Positions 8,013-17,720 of a stretch of 64,000 bases of DNA are shown here, one piece after another. Location: positions 806,001-870,000 of the forward strand of contig NZ_BAABFP010000002.1 of assembly GCF_039541115.1 (NCBI RefSeq). Reading direction: 5' to 3'. Below the pieces are notes generated by a model, which made no database searches, was not told where the DNA came from, and saw only the letters and a list, made by a program, of their open reading frames with translations. The stretch comes from Angustibacter luteus. GTDB taxonomy: Bacteria; Actinomycetota; Actinomycetes; Actinomycetales; Angustibacteraceae. Every line of letters starts with the position of its first letter. Positions within the stretch are counted from its first letter, which is position 1. The position numbers were made by a program, and so were the translations under genes.

Positions 8013-8327
8013 GTGCTCGAGAACGCCGCCGACCCCGACATCCTGCGGCAGTCCCTGCAGACCCACCGCGCCCTGCTCAGCGCCGCCTACGCCGAGGGAG
8101 CCCGGCCGGACATCGGCAAGGTGACCAGCCTGGACGTCCGGCTCGATGCGCTGCTCGACCGGTGGAACGAGCTCGACGACGCGGACCAGCGCGACCTGGC
8201 CCGGGTCGTGCAGTACGTGGTGCGGGTGCCGGACGACATCGACGACGTGCACCGGCGGGACGGCCTGGACGATGACGAGGACCAGGTCGAGCAGCTCGTC
8301 ACCCGGCTGCACGACCGGGTGGGCTGA
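8013..8327 (+). CDS. Small acidic protein of unknown function
   Basis: 104 aa from the GTG at 8013, chosen because a clear GGAGG lies six bases upstream (8003-8007). The protein is acidic and largely helical (LRQSLQTHRALLSAAYAEG, then a DRWNELDDADQRDLARVVQY stretch) and ends with an Asp/Glu-rich run followed by a short helix. No domain, signal or membrane segment is visible. It stands alone, convergent with the MOSC gene. Confidence 0.65.
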   Translation: MLENAADPDILRQSLQTHRALLSAAYAEGARPDIGKVTSLDVRLDALLDRWNELDDADQRDLARVVQYVVRVPDDIDDVHRRDGLDDDEDQVEQLVTRLHDRVG

Positions 8328-8351
8328 CCGACCGCCAGACAAGGCTGTCGG

Positions 8352-9197
8352 TTACGGCACGCCGAGGTCGGTGACGGCGTCACCGACGCGCACGACGCCC
8401 GTGGACAACGGGATCAGCCGGACGCCGAACCAGACCTTGTGGTCCCACCGGCGGTACCGCGCCATGGTCCGCAGCGGCTCCTTGCCGCCGGCCAGCGTCA
8501 CCGGGTCGAGCGTCGTCATCACGCACCGGTCGCAGTGCTCGCCGAACCGGTACTCGACGTCCCCGATCCGGACCCGCCGCCAGCCGTCCTCGACGAACGG
8601 GCGGAGGTCTCCGTCCACCACGACGTTCGGCCGGAACCTCAGCATCGCCAGGGGTTCGGACGCCGGTTCGCCGCGGTCCACCCGTTCGGCGGCCACCCAG
8701 GAGTTGAGCTGGTGCAGCGACGCAGTGGTGGTGAGCAGCAAGGGTCCGGCGTCGGCCAGGCTCAGCGGGTCCGTGCCGCTGCCGCCGTGGTGGGTGCCCA
8801 CCGGCCGCCGGGCCGGGTCGTCCAGCCAGACCAGCCGGGCCGGCTCGCCCAGCAGGTCACTGACCCAGGCGTCGGCGGCCGGCCCCGCGCAGGTCGCCCG
8901 GTCCAGCCGGGACAACGAGACCGCGACGTCGGGCGGACCGTCCGGTGGGGCGACCAGGAGGGTGTCTCGACCCGGCGCGGCCAACGTGAGCCCGTCGTCG
9001 CCGGCGCTCGCCGCGACCGACAGGAGCACGTGCCGCTCGCGGGCGGTGAGCACCTCGCCGTCGGGCCGCACGACCATCCAGCGGCGGTCGTGCCGTAGCC
9101 CGGCAAGCTCGACCCGCGCCCGATCCACCGCCTGGCCGCCGAGCGACTTCACCGGGTAGACGTGCACGGCGCTGACGACCGCAGGCTCGACCCTCAC
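8352..9197 (-). CDS. MOSC-domain protein (YcbX-like molybdenum enzyme family)
   Basis: 281 aa, GTG start. An N-terminal MOSC_N beta-barrel (VYPVKSLGG at 13-21, [10 protein letters not shown]) precedes a MOSC domain with FRPNVVVDG and the paired cysteines C222 and C225 in [13 protein letters not shown]. Relatives (mARC, YcbX) carry a molybdenum cofactor on a conserved cysteine and reduce N-hydroxylated compounds. The gene is divergent from mdh. A TAGGTT element lies eight bases before the start. Confidence 0.88.
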   Translation of the reverse strand: MRVEPAVVSAVHVYPVKSLGGQAVDRARVELAGLRHDRRWMVVRPDGEVLTARERHVLLSVAASAGDDGLTLAAPGRDTLLVAPPDGPPDVAVSLSRLDRATCAGPAADAWVSDLLGEPARLVWLDDPARRPVGTHHGGSGTDPLSLADAGPLLLTTTASLHQLNSWVAAERVDRGEPASEPLAMLRFRPNVVVDGDLRPFVEDGWRRVRIGDVEYRFGEHCDRCVMTTLDPVTLAGGKEPLRTMARYRRWDHKVWFGVRLIPLSTGVVRVGDAVTDLGVP

Positions 9198-9205
9198 GAG
9201 GCCCG

Positions 9206-9227
9206 AACCTACCGAGCGGACTAGGCT
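9206..9227. promoter_or_regulatory. Divergent -10 elements for the MOSC gene and mdh
   Basis: AACCTA at 9206-9211 reads TAGGTT on the minus strand, 8 bases before the MOSC start. TAGGCT at 9222-9227 precedes mdh, leaving a short leader that contains GAGGAG before the GTG at 9263. No TTGACA-like -35 is obvious for either. Confidence 0.4.
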
Positions 9228-9262
9228 CGGCGCGCCAGATCCGTCGTCCTGAGGAGCATGTC

Positions 9263-10255
9263 GTGAGCCCCACCCCCGTCAAGGTCGCCGTCACCGGAGC
9301 CGCCGGCCAGATCGGTTACAGCCTGCTGTTCCGCATCGCGAGCGGCGCGCTGCTGGGCCCCGACACTCCCGTCGAGCTGCGCCTGCTGGAGATCACGCCG
9401 GCGCTCGGCGCGCTCGAGGGCGTCGTCATGGAGCTCGACGACTGCGCGTTCCCGCTGCTGTCCAAGGTCGAGATCGGCGACGACGCCGAGACGATCTTCG
9501 ACGGCGTGAACCTCGCCCTGCTGGTCGGCGCCCGCCCGCGCACCAAGGGCATGGAGCGCGGCGACCTGCTGGAGGCCAACGGCGCCATCTTCACCGCGCA
9601 GGGCAAGGCGCTCAACAAGGTCGCGGCCGACGACGTGCGGATCGGGGTGACCGGGAACCCGGCCAACACGAACGCGCTGATCGCGATGAGCAACGCCCCC
9701 GACATCCCCCGCGAGCGGTTCTCCGCGCTGACCCGGCTGGACCACAACCGTGGCCTGTCGCAGCTCGCGAAGAAGGCCGGCGTCACGGTCAGCGAGATCA
9801 AGAAGCTGACGATCTGGGGTAACCACTCGGCCACCCAGTACACCGACATCTTCCACGCGGAGATCAACGGCCAGAACGCCGCCGAGGTCGTGAACGACCA
9901 GGCCTGGATCGCCGACACGTTCATCCCGACCGTCGCCAAGCGCGGTGCGGCGATCATCGAGGCGCGGGGCTCGTCGTCCGCCGCCTCCGCCGCGTCGGCC
10001 ACCATCGACGCCGGCCGCGACTGGCTCACCGGCTCCCCCGAGGGCGACTGGGTGTCGATGGCCGTCGTCTCGGACGGCTCGTACGGCGTCCCCGAGGGCC
10101 TGATCTACTCCTACCCGGTGATCACCAGGAACGGTGACTGGGAGATCGTCCAGGGCCTGGAGATCGACGACTTCTCGCGAGCCAAGATGGACGCGACCGC
10201 CGCCGAGCTCGTCGAGGAGCGCGACGCCGTCAAGGCGCTGGGCCTGATCGGCTGA
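9263..10255 (+). CDS. mdh: Malate dehydrogenase
   Basis: 330 aa, GTG start with GAGGAG upstream. It oxidises malate to oxaloacetate with NAD in the TCA cycle. The nucleotide loop GAAGQIGY (12-19), the substrate-loop arginines in [20 protein letters not shown] and the catalytic His in GNHSATQ identify the cytosolic-type MDH family. Length is typical. It is convergent with the folD-DUF3017 unit; the stops are three bases apart under a shared hairpin. Confidence 0.97.
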   Translation: MSPTPVKVAVTGAAGQIGYSLLFRIASGALLGPDTPVELRLLEITPALGALEGVVMELDDCAFPLLSKVEIGDDAETIFDGVNLALLVGARPRTKGMERGDLLEANGAIFTAQGKALNKVAADDVRIGVTGNPANTNALIAMSNAPDIPRERFSALTRLDHNRGLSQLAKKAGVTVSEIKKLTIWGNHSATQYTDIFHAEINGQNAAEVVNDQAWIADTFIPTVAKRGAAIIEARGSSSAASAASATIDAGRDWLTGSPEGDWVSMAVVSDGSYGVPEGLIYSYPVITRNGDWEIVQGLEIDDFSRAKMDATAAELVEERDAVKALGLIG

Positions 10256-10265
10256 GCGTCAGGCC
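10241..10265. terminator. Hairpin spanning the mdh and DUF3017 stop codons
   Basis: GGCCTGA (10241-10247) pairs with TCAGGCC (10259-10265) around an 11-base loop. Both stop codons lie in the loop or right arm, so one 25-base structure could serve both convergent genes. Confidence 0.45.
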
Positions 10266-10528
10266 GTGAGCTTGATGGTCGCCGCCAGGGCGATCGCGGC
10301 GACCGCGACGGCCGCCAGCATCAGGACGTCGGCGGGGCGGGAGCGCACCACGAGCGCTCCCGCCGCGGACGCCGGCAGCACGGCGCGGAGAACCGCCACC
10401 AGTCCGATCGTCGCGGCCAGCAGGTAGCCGCCGAGCCGCAGCTCGTCCGCGACCACCGCGGTCACGCCGGCCGCCACCCCGACGGGGAGCACCAGCCAGG
10501 GGCCGAGCAGCCGCGGCGTGGTGTTCAT
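10259..10528 (-). CDS. DUF3017-type small membrane protein
   Basis: 89 aa with three hydrophobic helices (about residues 9-27, 33-55, 66-87). Its ATG overlaps the folD TGA (ATGA at 10528-10525), so it is coupled to folD. Small DUF3017 membrane proteins directly after folD are a standing arrangement in actinobacteria; function unknown. Confidence 0.75.
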   Translation of the reverse strand: MNTTPRLLGPWLVLPVGVAAGVTAVVADELRLGGYLLAATIGLVAVLRAVLPASAAGALVVRSRPADVLMLAAVAVAAIALAATIKLTA

Positions 10529-11385
10529 GCGCTGGCCCGCTCCGCGGCGTCCACGACGTTGCTCAACAGCATGGCCCGGGTCATCGGCCCGACGCCGCCG
10601 GGGTTGGGGCTGACCCAGCCGGCCACCTGCGTGACGTCGTCCGCGACGTCCCCGGCGACCCGCGACTTCCCGTCCGCACCGACGACGCGGCTGACGCCGA
10701 CGTCCAGGACGGCGGCACCAGGCTTGACCATGTCGGCCGTCACCAGACCGGGGACGCCGGCGGCCGCCACGACGACGTCCGCGCGACGCACCTCGGCGGC
10801 CAGGTCGCGGGTTCCCGTGTGGCACAACGTGACCGTGGAGTTCTCGCTGCGCCGGGTGAGCATCAGGCCGAGGGGGCGACCGACGGTGATGCCGCGGCCG
10901 ATGACGCAGACCTGCGCGCCGGCCAGCGGGACGTCGTAGCGGCGCAGCAGCTCGATGATGCCGGTCGGCGTGCACGGGGTGGGGGCGGCCTTGCCGAGCG
11001 CCAGCCAGCCCAGGTTCATCGGGTGCAGGCCGTCGACGTCCTTGACCGGGTCGACCCGCTCGAGGATCGCGAACTCGTCCAGGCCGGTGGGCTGCTGCAC
11101 CAGGAACGCGGTGCAGGCGGGGTCGGCGTTGAGCTCGTCGACGACGGCCTCGACCTCGGCCTGGGTCGTGCCGACGGGGAGCTCGCGCTGCAGGCTGGCG
11201 ATGCCGATCTCGGCGCAGTCCTTGTGCTTGGCGTTGACGTACCACCGGCTGCCCGGGTCGTCGCCCACCAGCACGGTCCCCAGCCCGGGGACGACGCCCT
11301 GCTCGCGCAGCCGGTCCACCCGGACCCGCAGCTCGCCCTTGATCTGGGCGAGCACCGCCTTGCCGTCCATCACGCCTGCCGCCAT
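10525..11385 (-). CDS. folD: Bifunctional methylenetetrahydrofolate dehydrogenase/cyclohydrolase
   Basis: 286 aa from the ATG at 11385. An ATG three codons upstream (11394) abuts the GGAAGG ribosome site with no spacer, whereas 11385 has a 9-base spacer. It interconverts 5,10-methylene-, methenyl- and 10-formyl-THF, supplying the formyl groups used by purN and purH nearby. The catalytic Tyr/Lys pair is in [20 protein letters not shown] replaces the more common QLPLP loop; VKDVDGLHP and the NADP-site GRGITVGRP follow. It is coupled to the DUF3017 gene. Confidence 0.96.
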   Translation of the reverse strand: MAAGVMDGKAVLAQIKGELRVRVDRLREQGVVPGLGTVLVGDDPGSRWYVNAKHKDCAEIGIASLQRELPVGTTQAEVEAVVDELNADPACTAFLVQQPTGLDEFAILERVDPVKDVDGLHPMNLGWLALGKAAPTPCTPTGIIELLRRYDVPLAGAQVCVIGRGITVGRPLGLMLTRRSENSTVTLCHTGTRDLAAEVRRADVVVAAAGVPGLVTADMVKPGAAVLDVGVSRVVGADGKSRVAGDVADDVTQVAGWVSPNPGGVGPMTRAMLLSNVVDAAERASA

Positions 11386-11470
11386 GCCGTTCATCCTTCC
11401 ATGCCGACCGGTCGGCGCTGCCCGGGACCCGCTGGCTCAAGCCGAGGCGCCGCACCGCCGATGGGGGGGC

Positions 11471-12388
11471 GTGGTGGACTGCGCAGACCAGGCCCGCGGG
11501 CCGGACGACGCCCCGTGCTGGGCCGGGCACTGGTCCCGGGTCGAGCCGCTCCAGTCCGTCTGGGCGCAGGCCGCGCTGGTGCGCACCGTGGGTTCGCTCC
11601 CGCGCCTGCACGCATGGCGCCTCGGTGACGCCAAGGGTTCGTCACGCCAGCTGCAGTGGGTCGCACAGCTGGCCGGCAGCCCGGCGCCGATCGCCCCGCT
11701 CGGGGTCCTCGCGGTCACCGCGACCCAGCCCCGGCTGGACCACGGCGACGGGTCGGACGTCGGTGACAGCGTCGACCTCGCGATGGCCGTCGGCAGCTGG
11801 GCCGTCGACGCGCTGACCGGCGCCCTGAACGGCCTGGCGACGCGAGGGACGAACCCGCAGTGGGCAGGCGCGATGGTCCGGTTGCCCGGCAGCTGGCTGC
11901 CGCCGATGGCCTGGCTACCGCGCGACCGGCGCGGCGGTGACGACCCGGGGACCGCGTGGCCCACGGAGTCGGTCGAGGTGGCCCGCCGGTACACGTTGCA
12001 CTGCGCCGAGCTGCGCACGATGGCAGCGCTGCTCACGCCTGCGGTGCTGGCCCTCGCGCTGGACGCCGTGCCCGCCGGCAGCGCGGTGACGGTCGCGGGC
12101 GATGCGCTGCACGTGTGGTGGCCGTACTCCGGCGACGCGCTGCGCCAGGTGGGCCGGGTCGCCCGGGCCGGCCGTGCCGCGCGGCTCATCGCGGACGCCT
12201 TCCCGGCGTTCGTGCTCGCCGACTTCCCGGACCGCAGCGGTGAGGTCGAGGCGGACCTCGCCGAGCGGCAGTCCGCAGCCGACGCGTACCGCGCGTCCCG
12301 ACGTCCGGGCGCGTCCGTGGACCCCGTCATGCAGCGGATCTACGACCAGGCCCGCGCCGCCTACGACGCCGGCCACCCCTCCCCCTGA
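11471..12388 (+). CDS. Conserved-looking protein of unknown function
   Basis: About 305 aa if it starts at the GTG at 11471, next to a G-rich stretch (11463-11469). The frame is open much further upstream, but there it is antisense to folD. The start is uncertain (a second GTG is at 11474). The sequence is Trp- and Ala-rich with motifs such as WAVDALTGALNGL, VRLPGSWLPPMAWLP and HVWWPYSGDALRQVGRVA. It is soluble with no signal peptide. I recognise no family. It sits alone on the plus strand between folD and purH. Confidence 0.6.
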   Translation: MVDCADQARGPDDAPCWAGHWSRVEPLQSVWAQAALVRTVGSLPRLHAWRLGDAKGSSRQLQWVAQLAGSPAPIAPLGVLAVTATQPRLDHGDGSDVGDSVDLAMAVGSWAVDALTGALNGLATRGTNPQWAGAMVRLPGSWLPPMAWLPRDRRGGDDPGTAWPTESVEVARRYTLHCAELRTMAALLTPAVLALALDAVPAGSAVTVAGDALHVWWPYSGDALRQVGRVARAGRAARLIADAFPAFVLADFPDRSGEVEADLAERQSAADAYRASRRPGASVDPVMQRIYDQARAAYDAGHPSP

Positions 12389-12408
12389 CCCGCCCGACCT
12401 CACGCAGA

Positions 12409-12459
12409 TGTCCCGACATCCGGGGTCGTGGGCGCTCCATGACCCCGAATGTCGGGACA
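12409..12459. terminator. Long imperfect inverted repeat between convergent genes
   Basis: Two 22-base arms (12409-12430 and 12438-12459) are complementary at 20 positions around a 7-base loop, starting TGTCCCGACAT and ending ATGTCGGGACA. It lies between the unknown plus-strand gene and purH, both of which end here, so it is probably a bidirectional terminator. Confidence 0.65.
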
Positions 12460-12481
12460 AGTGCGGGTGAGGCTGCTCGGG

Positions 12482-14086
12482 TCAGTGGGCGAAGTGGCGG
12501 GTGCCGGTGAGGTAGAGGGTCACGCCGGCGGCGTTCGCGGCCTCGATGATCTCGTTGTCGCGGATCGACCCCCCGGGCTGGACGACGGCCCGCACACCCG
12601 CGTCCAGCAGCACCTGCAGCCCGTCGGCGAACGGGAAGAACGCGTCGGACGCCGCCACGGCACCGGCCGCCCGCTCCGCGCCGGCCCGCTCGACGGCCAG
12701 CCGGCACGAGTCGACCCGGTTGACCTGACCCATGCCGACCCCGACGCTCGCCCCGTCGGCGGCGAGCAGGATCGCGTTCGACTTCACGGCCCGCACCGCG
12801 CGCCAGGCGAAGGCGAGGTCGGCCAGCACGTCGTCGCCGGCCGCCGGACCCGCCGCCAACGTCCAGGACGACGGGTCGTCGCCCCCGGTGGGGACGCCGT
12901 CCTCGCCGGTCACCACCGCGTCGATCCGGTCCCCGGTCTGCACGAGGACGCCGCCGCTGACCTGGCGCAGCTCGACGCTGTCCCGGCCGTAGCCGTCGGG
13001 CAGCTCGAGCAGCCGGACGTTCTTCTTGCGGGTGAGCAGCTCGTAGGCGTCGGCCTCGAAGGACGGCGCGACGACCACCTCGGTGAACACGTCCGCGAGC
13101 TGCTCGGCCATCGCCAGCGTCACCGGACGGTTCGCCGCCACCACGCCGCCGTACGCCGACACCGGGTCGCAGGCGTGCGCCTTGCGGTGCGCGTCCGCGA
13201 CGTCGTCCCCCACCGCGATGCCGCACGGGTTGGCGTGCTTGATGATCGCGACGGCCGGCCGGTCGAAGTCGAAGGCCGAGCGCAGCGCGGCGTCGGCGTC
13301 CACGTAGTTGTTGTAGGACATCTCCTTGCCGTGCAACGGGGTCGCCTGGGCGATGCCCGGCGTCGCGTCGGCGTCCACGTAGAGCGCGGCCTGCTGGTGC
13401 GGGTTCTCGCCGTAGCGCAGGGTCGCCGCCCGCTCCAGCGCGAGGCCCGCGTAGGCCGGCCACCACTGCGGGTCGTCGTCCAGCTCCTGCGCGCACCAGG
13501 CCGCCACGGCCTTGTCGTACGACGCCGTGTGGGCGAACGCCCGAGCGGCCAGCCGGCGACGCGCGGCGAGGTCGAAACCGCCGTCCTGCAACGCCTCCAG
13601 CACCTGTGGGTAGTCCGACGGGTCGGTCACGATCGCCACGCTGGCGTGGTTCTTCGCGGCGGCGCGCACCATCGACGGGCCACCGATGTCGATCTGCTCG
13701 ACGACGTCGTCCAGGCCCGCGCCGGAGGCCACGGTCTCGCGGAACGGGTACAGGTTGCTGACCACCAGGTCGAACGGCTCGATGCCGAGCTCGTCGAGCT
13801 GGCGCTCGTGGTCGGCGTTGCGCCGGTCGGCCAGGATGCCCGCGTGCACCTTGGGGTGCAACGTCTTCACGCGCCCGTCCAGGCACTCCGGGAAGCCCGT
13901 GAGGTCCTCGACCTGGGTGACCGGCACGCCCGTCGAGGCGATCAGCTTGGCCGTCGAACCGGTCGACACGATCGCCACGCCGGCACCGTGCAGCGCCGCC
14001 GCGAGGTCCTCCAGCCCGGACTTGTCGTACACCGACACCAGGGCGCGGCGGATGACCCGCCGGCCGTTCGTGGTGGGCTCGCTCAC
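12482..14086 (-). CDS. purH: Bifunctional AICAR transformylase/IMP cyclohydrolase
   Basis: 534 aa, GTG start overlapping the purN stop by 4 bp. It catalyses the last two steps of IMP synthesis. The N-terminal MGS-like cyclohydrolase domain (about 1-200) has [19 protein letters not shown] and [11 protein letters not shown]. The transformylase domain has the catalytic Lys-His in [10 protein letters not shown] and ends [11 protein letters not shown]. Length is normal. It lies downstream of purN and near folD, which makes its 10-formyl-THF. Confidence 0.97.
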   Translation of the reverse strand: MSEPTTNGRRVIRRALVSVYDKSGLEDLAAALHGAGVAIVSTGSTAKLIASTGVPVTQVEDLTGFPECLDGRVKTLHPKVHAGILADRRNADHERQLDELGIEPFDLVVSNLYPFRETVASGAGLDDVVEQIDIGGPSMVRAAAKNHASVAIVTDPSDYPQVLEALQDGGFDLAARRRLAARAFAHTASYDKAVAAWCAQELDDDPQWWPAYAGLALERAATLRYGENPHQQAALYVDADATPGIAQATPLHGKEMSYNNYVDADAALRSAFDFDRPAVAIIKHANPCGIAVGDDVADAHRKAHACDPVSAYGGVVAANRPVTLAMAEQLADVFTEVVVAPSFEADAYELLTRKKNVRLLELPDGYGRDSVELRQVSGGVLVQTGDRIDAVVTGEDGVPTGGDDPSSWTLAAGPAAGDDVLADLAFAWRAVRAVKSNAILLAADGASVGVGMGQVNRVDSCRLAVERAGAERAAGAVAASDAFFPFADGLQVLLDAGVRAVVQPGGSIRDNEIIEAANAAGVTLYLTGTRHFAH

Positions 14087-14727
14087 GGGATGGTGACCCT
14101 TCTGTCGTGGACGGTCCAGCCGTCGCGGGCCATCCGGCCCACGACGTCGACGAGCATGGCGCGCTCGACGGTCTTGATGCGCTCGTGCAGGGACTCGACG
14201 TCGTCACCGTCGGCGACCTCGACCGCGCGCTGGGCGATGATCGCGCCGGTGTCGACCCCGTCGTCCACCAGGAACAGCGTCGCACCGGTCACCTTCACGC
14301 CGTACGCGAGGGCGTCGGCCGCGCCGTGCATGCCGGGGAACGAGGGCAGCAGCGCCGGGTGGGTGTTGACGTAGCGGCCGGCGAAGCGGGCCAGGAACGC
14401 CGGACCCGCCAGCTTCATGAACCCGGCGGAGACCACCAGGTCCGGCTCGCACGCCGCGACGACGTCGGTGACGTCGCGGTCCCAGGCCGCGCGGTCGGGC
14501 GCATCGGCCACCCGCCGGACGAACGTCGGGACGCCGGCCCGCTCGGCCCGGGCCAGCCCCTCGATGCCGGGCCGGTCGGCCCCGACCGCGACGACCTGCG
14601 CGCCGTACGACGGGTCCTGGCAGGCATCGAGCAGCGCCTGCAGGTTCGTCCCGGCGCCCGAGACCAGCACCACCAGGCGCGCAGGTCTGCGCGGGCGGTC
14701 GCGCGGGCGGCCCGCGTGCGTCGTCAC
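14083..14727 (-). CDS. purN: Phosphoribosylglycinamide formyltransferase
   Basis: 214 aa, GTG start. It transfers a formyl group from 10-formyl-THF to GAR in purine synthesis. [15 protein letters not shown] binds the phosphate, [15 protein letters not shown] holds the catalytic Asn and His, and [10 protein letters not shown] holds the catalytic Asp. It is coupled to purH through a GTGA overlap and lies 25 bases after the DUF6350 gene, giving a DUF6350-purN-purH unit. Confidence 0.96.
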   Translation of the reverse strand: MTTHAGRPRDRPRRPARLVVLVSGAGTNLQALLDACQDPSYGAQVVAVGADRPGIEGLARAERAGVPTFVRRVADAPDRAAWDRDVTDVVAACEPDLVVSAGFMKLAGPAFLARFAGRYVNTHPALLPSFPGMHGAADALAYGVKVTGATLFLVDDGVDTGAIIAQRAVEVADGDDVESLHERIKTVERAMLVDVVGRMARDGWTVHDRRVTIP

Positions 14728-14752
14728 GGTGGACGAGGGTATCCGGCTCGGG

Positions 14753-16036
14753 TCAGTGGCTGATCCGGCGGTGGGTCATCCAGGCCACCGCCGCCGCCCC
14801 GAACGCCAGCTCGCCGGCCAGCACCAGCCCCACCCGCCACGGGGACGGACCGACCTCGGCCAGCGCCCCCGGCCCCGCCGCACCCCCGCTGAGCGCCATC
14901 AGCACGGTCAGGAACCCGGCCGCGAGCGCCGCCGCGGTCAGGGCGGCGCGGATGCAGTCGACCGCGCTGGGATCCGGCTCGGGCGTCGAGCGCGCCGCCA
15001 CCCACCAGCCGAGCAGGCCGCCGACGACCACCGGCACCAGCACCACGGCCCACAGCGCGGTCGGCAGCGGACCCGGTGCGGGCACCGCACCGAGCGCGGG
15101 CACCAGCGGCAGCAGGCCCAGGCTCGAACCACCGGCGGAGACCAGCGACCCGGCTCCGAACGCGACCCCGGGGCCGGCCAGGAAGGCCACCGACCAGATC
15201 GCGGCGTTGGGGATCAGGGCGAGCTGGCCGAGGCTCAGCACCAGCCCGCCGACCGCGCCGGGATCGAGGGCCCGGTGCAGGGTCAGGATCCGGTCCAGGT
15301 GCCAGGCGAGCGTCACCGTGAGCAGCACGGCACCGCAGAGCAGCAGCGAGAACGTGGCCATCAGGGCCCCGCGCAGGGCCCGGACGAACGACGGCGGCAC
15401 CGGGACGACGTCCGCGACCAGCGCGCTCAGGGGACGTTCCAGCGTCCGGCCGCTCGCCCCCAGCGCGCCGGCACCGGCAGCCAGCAGGGGCAGCACGAAC
15501 CCGAACACGGCCGCCTGCCAGAGCACCGGCCGGAGCATCCCGGACGACGAGCCGCCGCCGTCGGTGCGGGCCACCAGCGCGGCGAACGTCACGACGATCG
15601 CGTAGCCGCCCGCCAGCGCCGCCACCACCGGTGCGAGCGCGCGCAGTGGGGACGTGCTCGCGGTCAGGGTCTTGCGGTCCAGCCCGGACCCCACCCGTCG
15701 CCCGGCGACCCAGCACAGCCAGATCGGGACGAGCGTCAGGCCCAGCGGGGCGAAGGCGACCGAGCCGCCGGGCAGCAGCACCTGCACGCGGTGCACGACG
15801 AGCCAGAGCACCGTCGACACCCGCGCGGCCTCACCCCAGGTGGCGCTGGCCTGCGCGGACGTGGCCCACGCCAGGAGCGCCGGCAGCACGACGGCGACCC
15901 AGGACAGCGCCGCGGTGGCCGCGCCGGTCAGCGCCGCCATCGTCGCCGTCGTCGCCCGCTCCTGGGCAGCGGTGGACGACGCGCGCTCGGAGGCGCGCGG
16001 GGGCGAGTCGTTGCGCAGGCGGTCGAGGAGGCTCAT
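14753..16036 (-). CDS. DUF6350-type polytopic membrane protein
   Basis: 427 aa from the ATG at 16036 (GGACAGGAC upstream); an open extension to 16081 lacks a better ribosome site. It has a short charged N terminus (MSLLDRLRND) and about nine or ten hydrophobic helices. Its place directly upstream of purN is a standing actinobacterial arrangement for DUF6350 proteins. There are no catalytic or transport motifs; function unknown. It is divergent from the sigma factor gene. Confidence 0.75.
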   Translation of the reverse strand: MSLLDRLRNDSPPRASERASSTAAQERATTATMAALTGAATAALSWVAVVLPALLAWATSAQASATWGEAARVSTVLWLVVHRVQVLLPGGSVAFAPLGLTLVPIWLCWVAGRRVGSGLDRKTLTASTSPLRALAPVVAALAGGYAIVVTFAALVARTDGGGSSSGMLRPVLWQAAVFGFVLPLLAAGAGALGASGRTLERPLSALVADVVPVPPSFVRALRGALMATFSLLLCGAVLLTVTLAWHLDRILTLHRALDPGAVGGLVLSLGQLALIPNAAIWSVAFLAGPGVAFGAGSLVSAGGSSLGLLPLVPALGAVPAPGPLPTALWAVVLVPVVVGGLLGWWVAARSTPEPDPSAVDCIRAALTAAALAAGFLTVLMALSGGAAGPGALAEVGPSPWRVGLVLAGELAFGAAAVAWMTHRRISH

Positions 16037-16166
16037 GTCCTGTCCATGGTCGCGGGCGCAGCCGCTCCGCCGTCGGACCACGCGAAAGGTCGGGGTGTCG
16101 CGCCTGCAACCATCCGGCCCGCTGCCGCGTGATGATGGACGTGGACGGACCGGACGGAGGTACCAC

Positions 16167-16733
16167 GTGGCTGCGCACCCGGCGCAGGAGTCGTTCGACG
16201 ACTTCTACCGGACGACGAGCCGTCGCGTGGTGCACCAGGTGTACGCGATGACGGGCGACCTGGCCGAGGCGCAGGACTGCGTCCAGGAGGCGTACGCCCG
16301 CGCCTGGCAGCGGTGGGGACGGGTGGGGTCGATGGCCGATCCCGAGGCCTGGGTGCGCACGGTCGCCCGGCGGGTCGCGGTCTCCCGCTGGCGACGCACC
16401 GTGACCGCCACCCGGCACCTGCTGCGCCAGCGCGGCGAGCCGGTGACGCCGCCGCCCAGCGAGGACCACCAGCTCGTCGTGCAGGCCCTTCGCCAGATCC
16501 CGGCCGCTCAGCGCGAGGCCATCGTGCTGCACCACCTGGTCGGGCTGCCGGTGGCCCAGGTCGCCGTCGAGACCGGCGCCCCCGAGGGCACGGTGAAGGC
16601 GCGGCTGCACCGCGGCCGGGCCGCGCTCGCGCAGATCATCGGGCCGCTCGACGCGCCTCCCGACGTCCGGCCCGATGCCCGAGCCGATGCCCGGCCCGAA
16701 GCCCGGCCCGATGCACCGGGAGGCCGGTCATGA
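16167..16733 (+). CDS. ECF sigma-70 factor (SigE-type)
   Basis: 188 aa from the GTG at 16167, with GGAGG six bases upstream. Region 2 is at about 8-75 (FDDFYRTTSRRVVHQVYAMT, DCVQEAYARAWQRW) and region 4 at about 105-155 (LRQIPAAQREAIVLHHLVGL, then PEGTVKARLHRGRAAL). The C-terminal 25 residues are a low-complexity Pro-Asp-Ala-Arg tail (PDARADARPEARPDA) encoded by imperfect 12-base repeats, unusual for such factors. Its stop overlaps the ATG of the membrane protein, as with a sigma/anti-sigma pair. Confidence 0.88.
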   Translation: MAAHPAQESFDDFYRTTSRRVVHQVYAMTGDLAEAQDCVQEAYARAWQRWGRVGSMADPEAWVRTVARRVAVSRWRRTVTATRHLLRQRGEPVTPPPSEDHQLVVQALRQIPAAQREAIVLHHLVGLPVAQVAVETGAPEGTVKARLHRGRAALAQIIGPLDAPPDVRPDARADARPEARPDAPGGRS

Positions 16734-17701
16734 GCACCGACCCGGTCCACGACGTCCTGGACTCGCTGCGCGACGACGTCGCGCAGGTGCCGCTGGCGGA
16801 CGCCGGTGCCGTGCGCCGCCGCGGTGACCGTCGCCAGCGGCGCCAGCGGGTCGCGGGCGCCGCCGGGGCCGTCGCTGCCGTCGCGGTGGTCGCGGCCGGC
16901 GTCGGTCTGCTCCAGGGTCCGGCGCCCTCCCCACCCACTCCGCCGGCGACCCAGTCGCTGTCCGTCCCCCCACCCTCGACCGGGACCACCACCGGGACCA
17001 GTACCGGGAGCACGTCTCCCACCGACACCTCCTCGGCGACCACGCCCGCGACCCCGGCCACCCGCTCGGTGATCACCGTCCAGCCGGTGGGTGTCGGCGA
17101 CGTCCCGGCGCGGTACTTCCTGCCCGGCCGCTACTGGCGCGGGCCCGACCTGAACGACAACGCGGCGATCGTCTCGGCCGCGCTCAAGGAGTCCGAGGGC
17201 TCGATCCAGTACTTCGACTGCGACCCCGACACCCGACTCAAGGGCGACGTCGCGCTGGTGCAGGCGACGGAGCGGTCCGGCGGCTACGTCGGGGTGCAGA
17301 AGGTGCGCGTCCTGGGCTCGGTGCAGGCAGCGCAGACCCTCATGGACGAACTCGTCGCCGCGATGCCGCGCTGCCAGGCCCGCCTGCGGGCCCAGGCGAT
17401 CGCGGACGCCGGGCCGTTGCCCTCCGGCGAGACCGCTCCCGTGCCGAACGCCACCGTCGTCGAGGACCCGCAGAGCCAGCTCGACGACGCGAGCGGGTCC
17501 CTGCGGGTCTACCGGACCACCTCGGACTACGGCACCCCGGCCAGCTCGAAGACCATCGAGTGGGTGGTCCTGGCCCGCGAGGGATCAACGGTCACCTCCG
17601 TCGCGATCCGCAAGAGCGAGGACACCCAGGCCACCTTCGGGGCGCTGCGCCGGATCGGTTCGCAGGCCCGCGACCAGCTGCGGTGGGCACTCGCTCAGTG
17701 A
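16730..17701 (+). CDS. Single-pass membrane protein, probable partner of the ECF sigma factor
   Basis: 323 aa, ATG coupled to the sigma gene (ATGA at 16730-16733). The cytoplasmic N terminus (1-40) ends in a strongly basic run (RRRGDRRQRRQR), followed by one membrane helix (about 41-61), a Pro/Thr/Ser-rich linker (64-115) and an external domain with no recognised fold (RYFLPGRYWRGPDL ... VSVAIRKSED). There is no canonical HxxxCxxC zinc anti-sigma motif, so an anti-sigma role rests on gene context only. Confidence 0.7.
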   Translation: MSTDPVHDVLDSLRDDVAQVPLADAGAVRRRGDRRQRRQRVAGAAGAVAAVAVVAAGVGLLQGPAPSPPTPPATQSLSVPPPSTGTTTGTSTGSTSPTDTSSATTPATPATRSVITVQPVGVGDVPARYFLPGRYWRGPDLNDNAAIVSAALKESEGSIQYFDCDPDTRLKGDVALVQATERSGGYVGVQKVRVLGSVQAAQTLMDELVAAMPRCQARLRAQAIADAGPLPSGETAPVPNATVVEDPQSQLDDASGSLRVYRTTSDYGTPASSKTIEWVVLAREGSTVTSVAIRKSEDTQATFGALRRIGSQARDQLRWALAQ

Positions 17702-17720
17702 CGGCGGCAGACTGGCGGGC

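Noticed and set aside
12449-14374. Long plus-strand open frame antisense to purH and purN
   Set aside because: Low-complexity Arg/Val/Gly translation and complete overlap with two well-identified enzymes.
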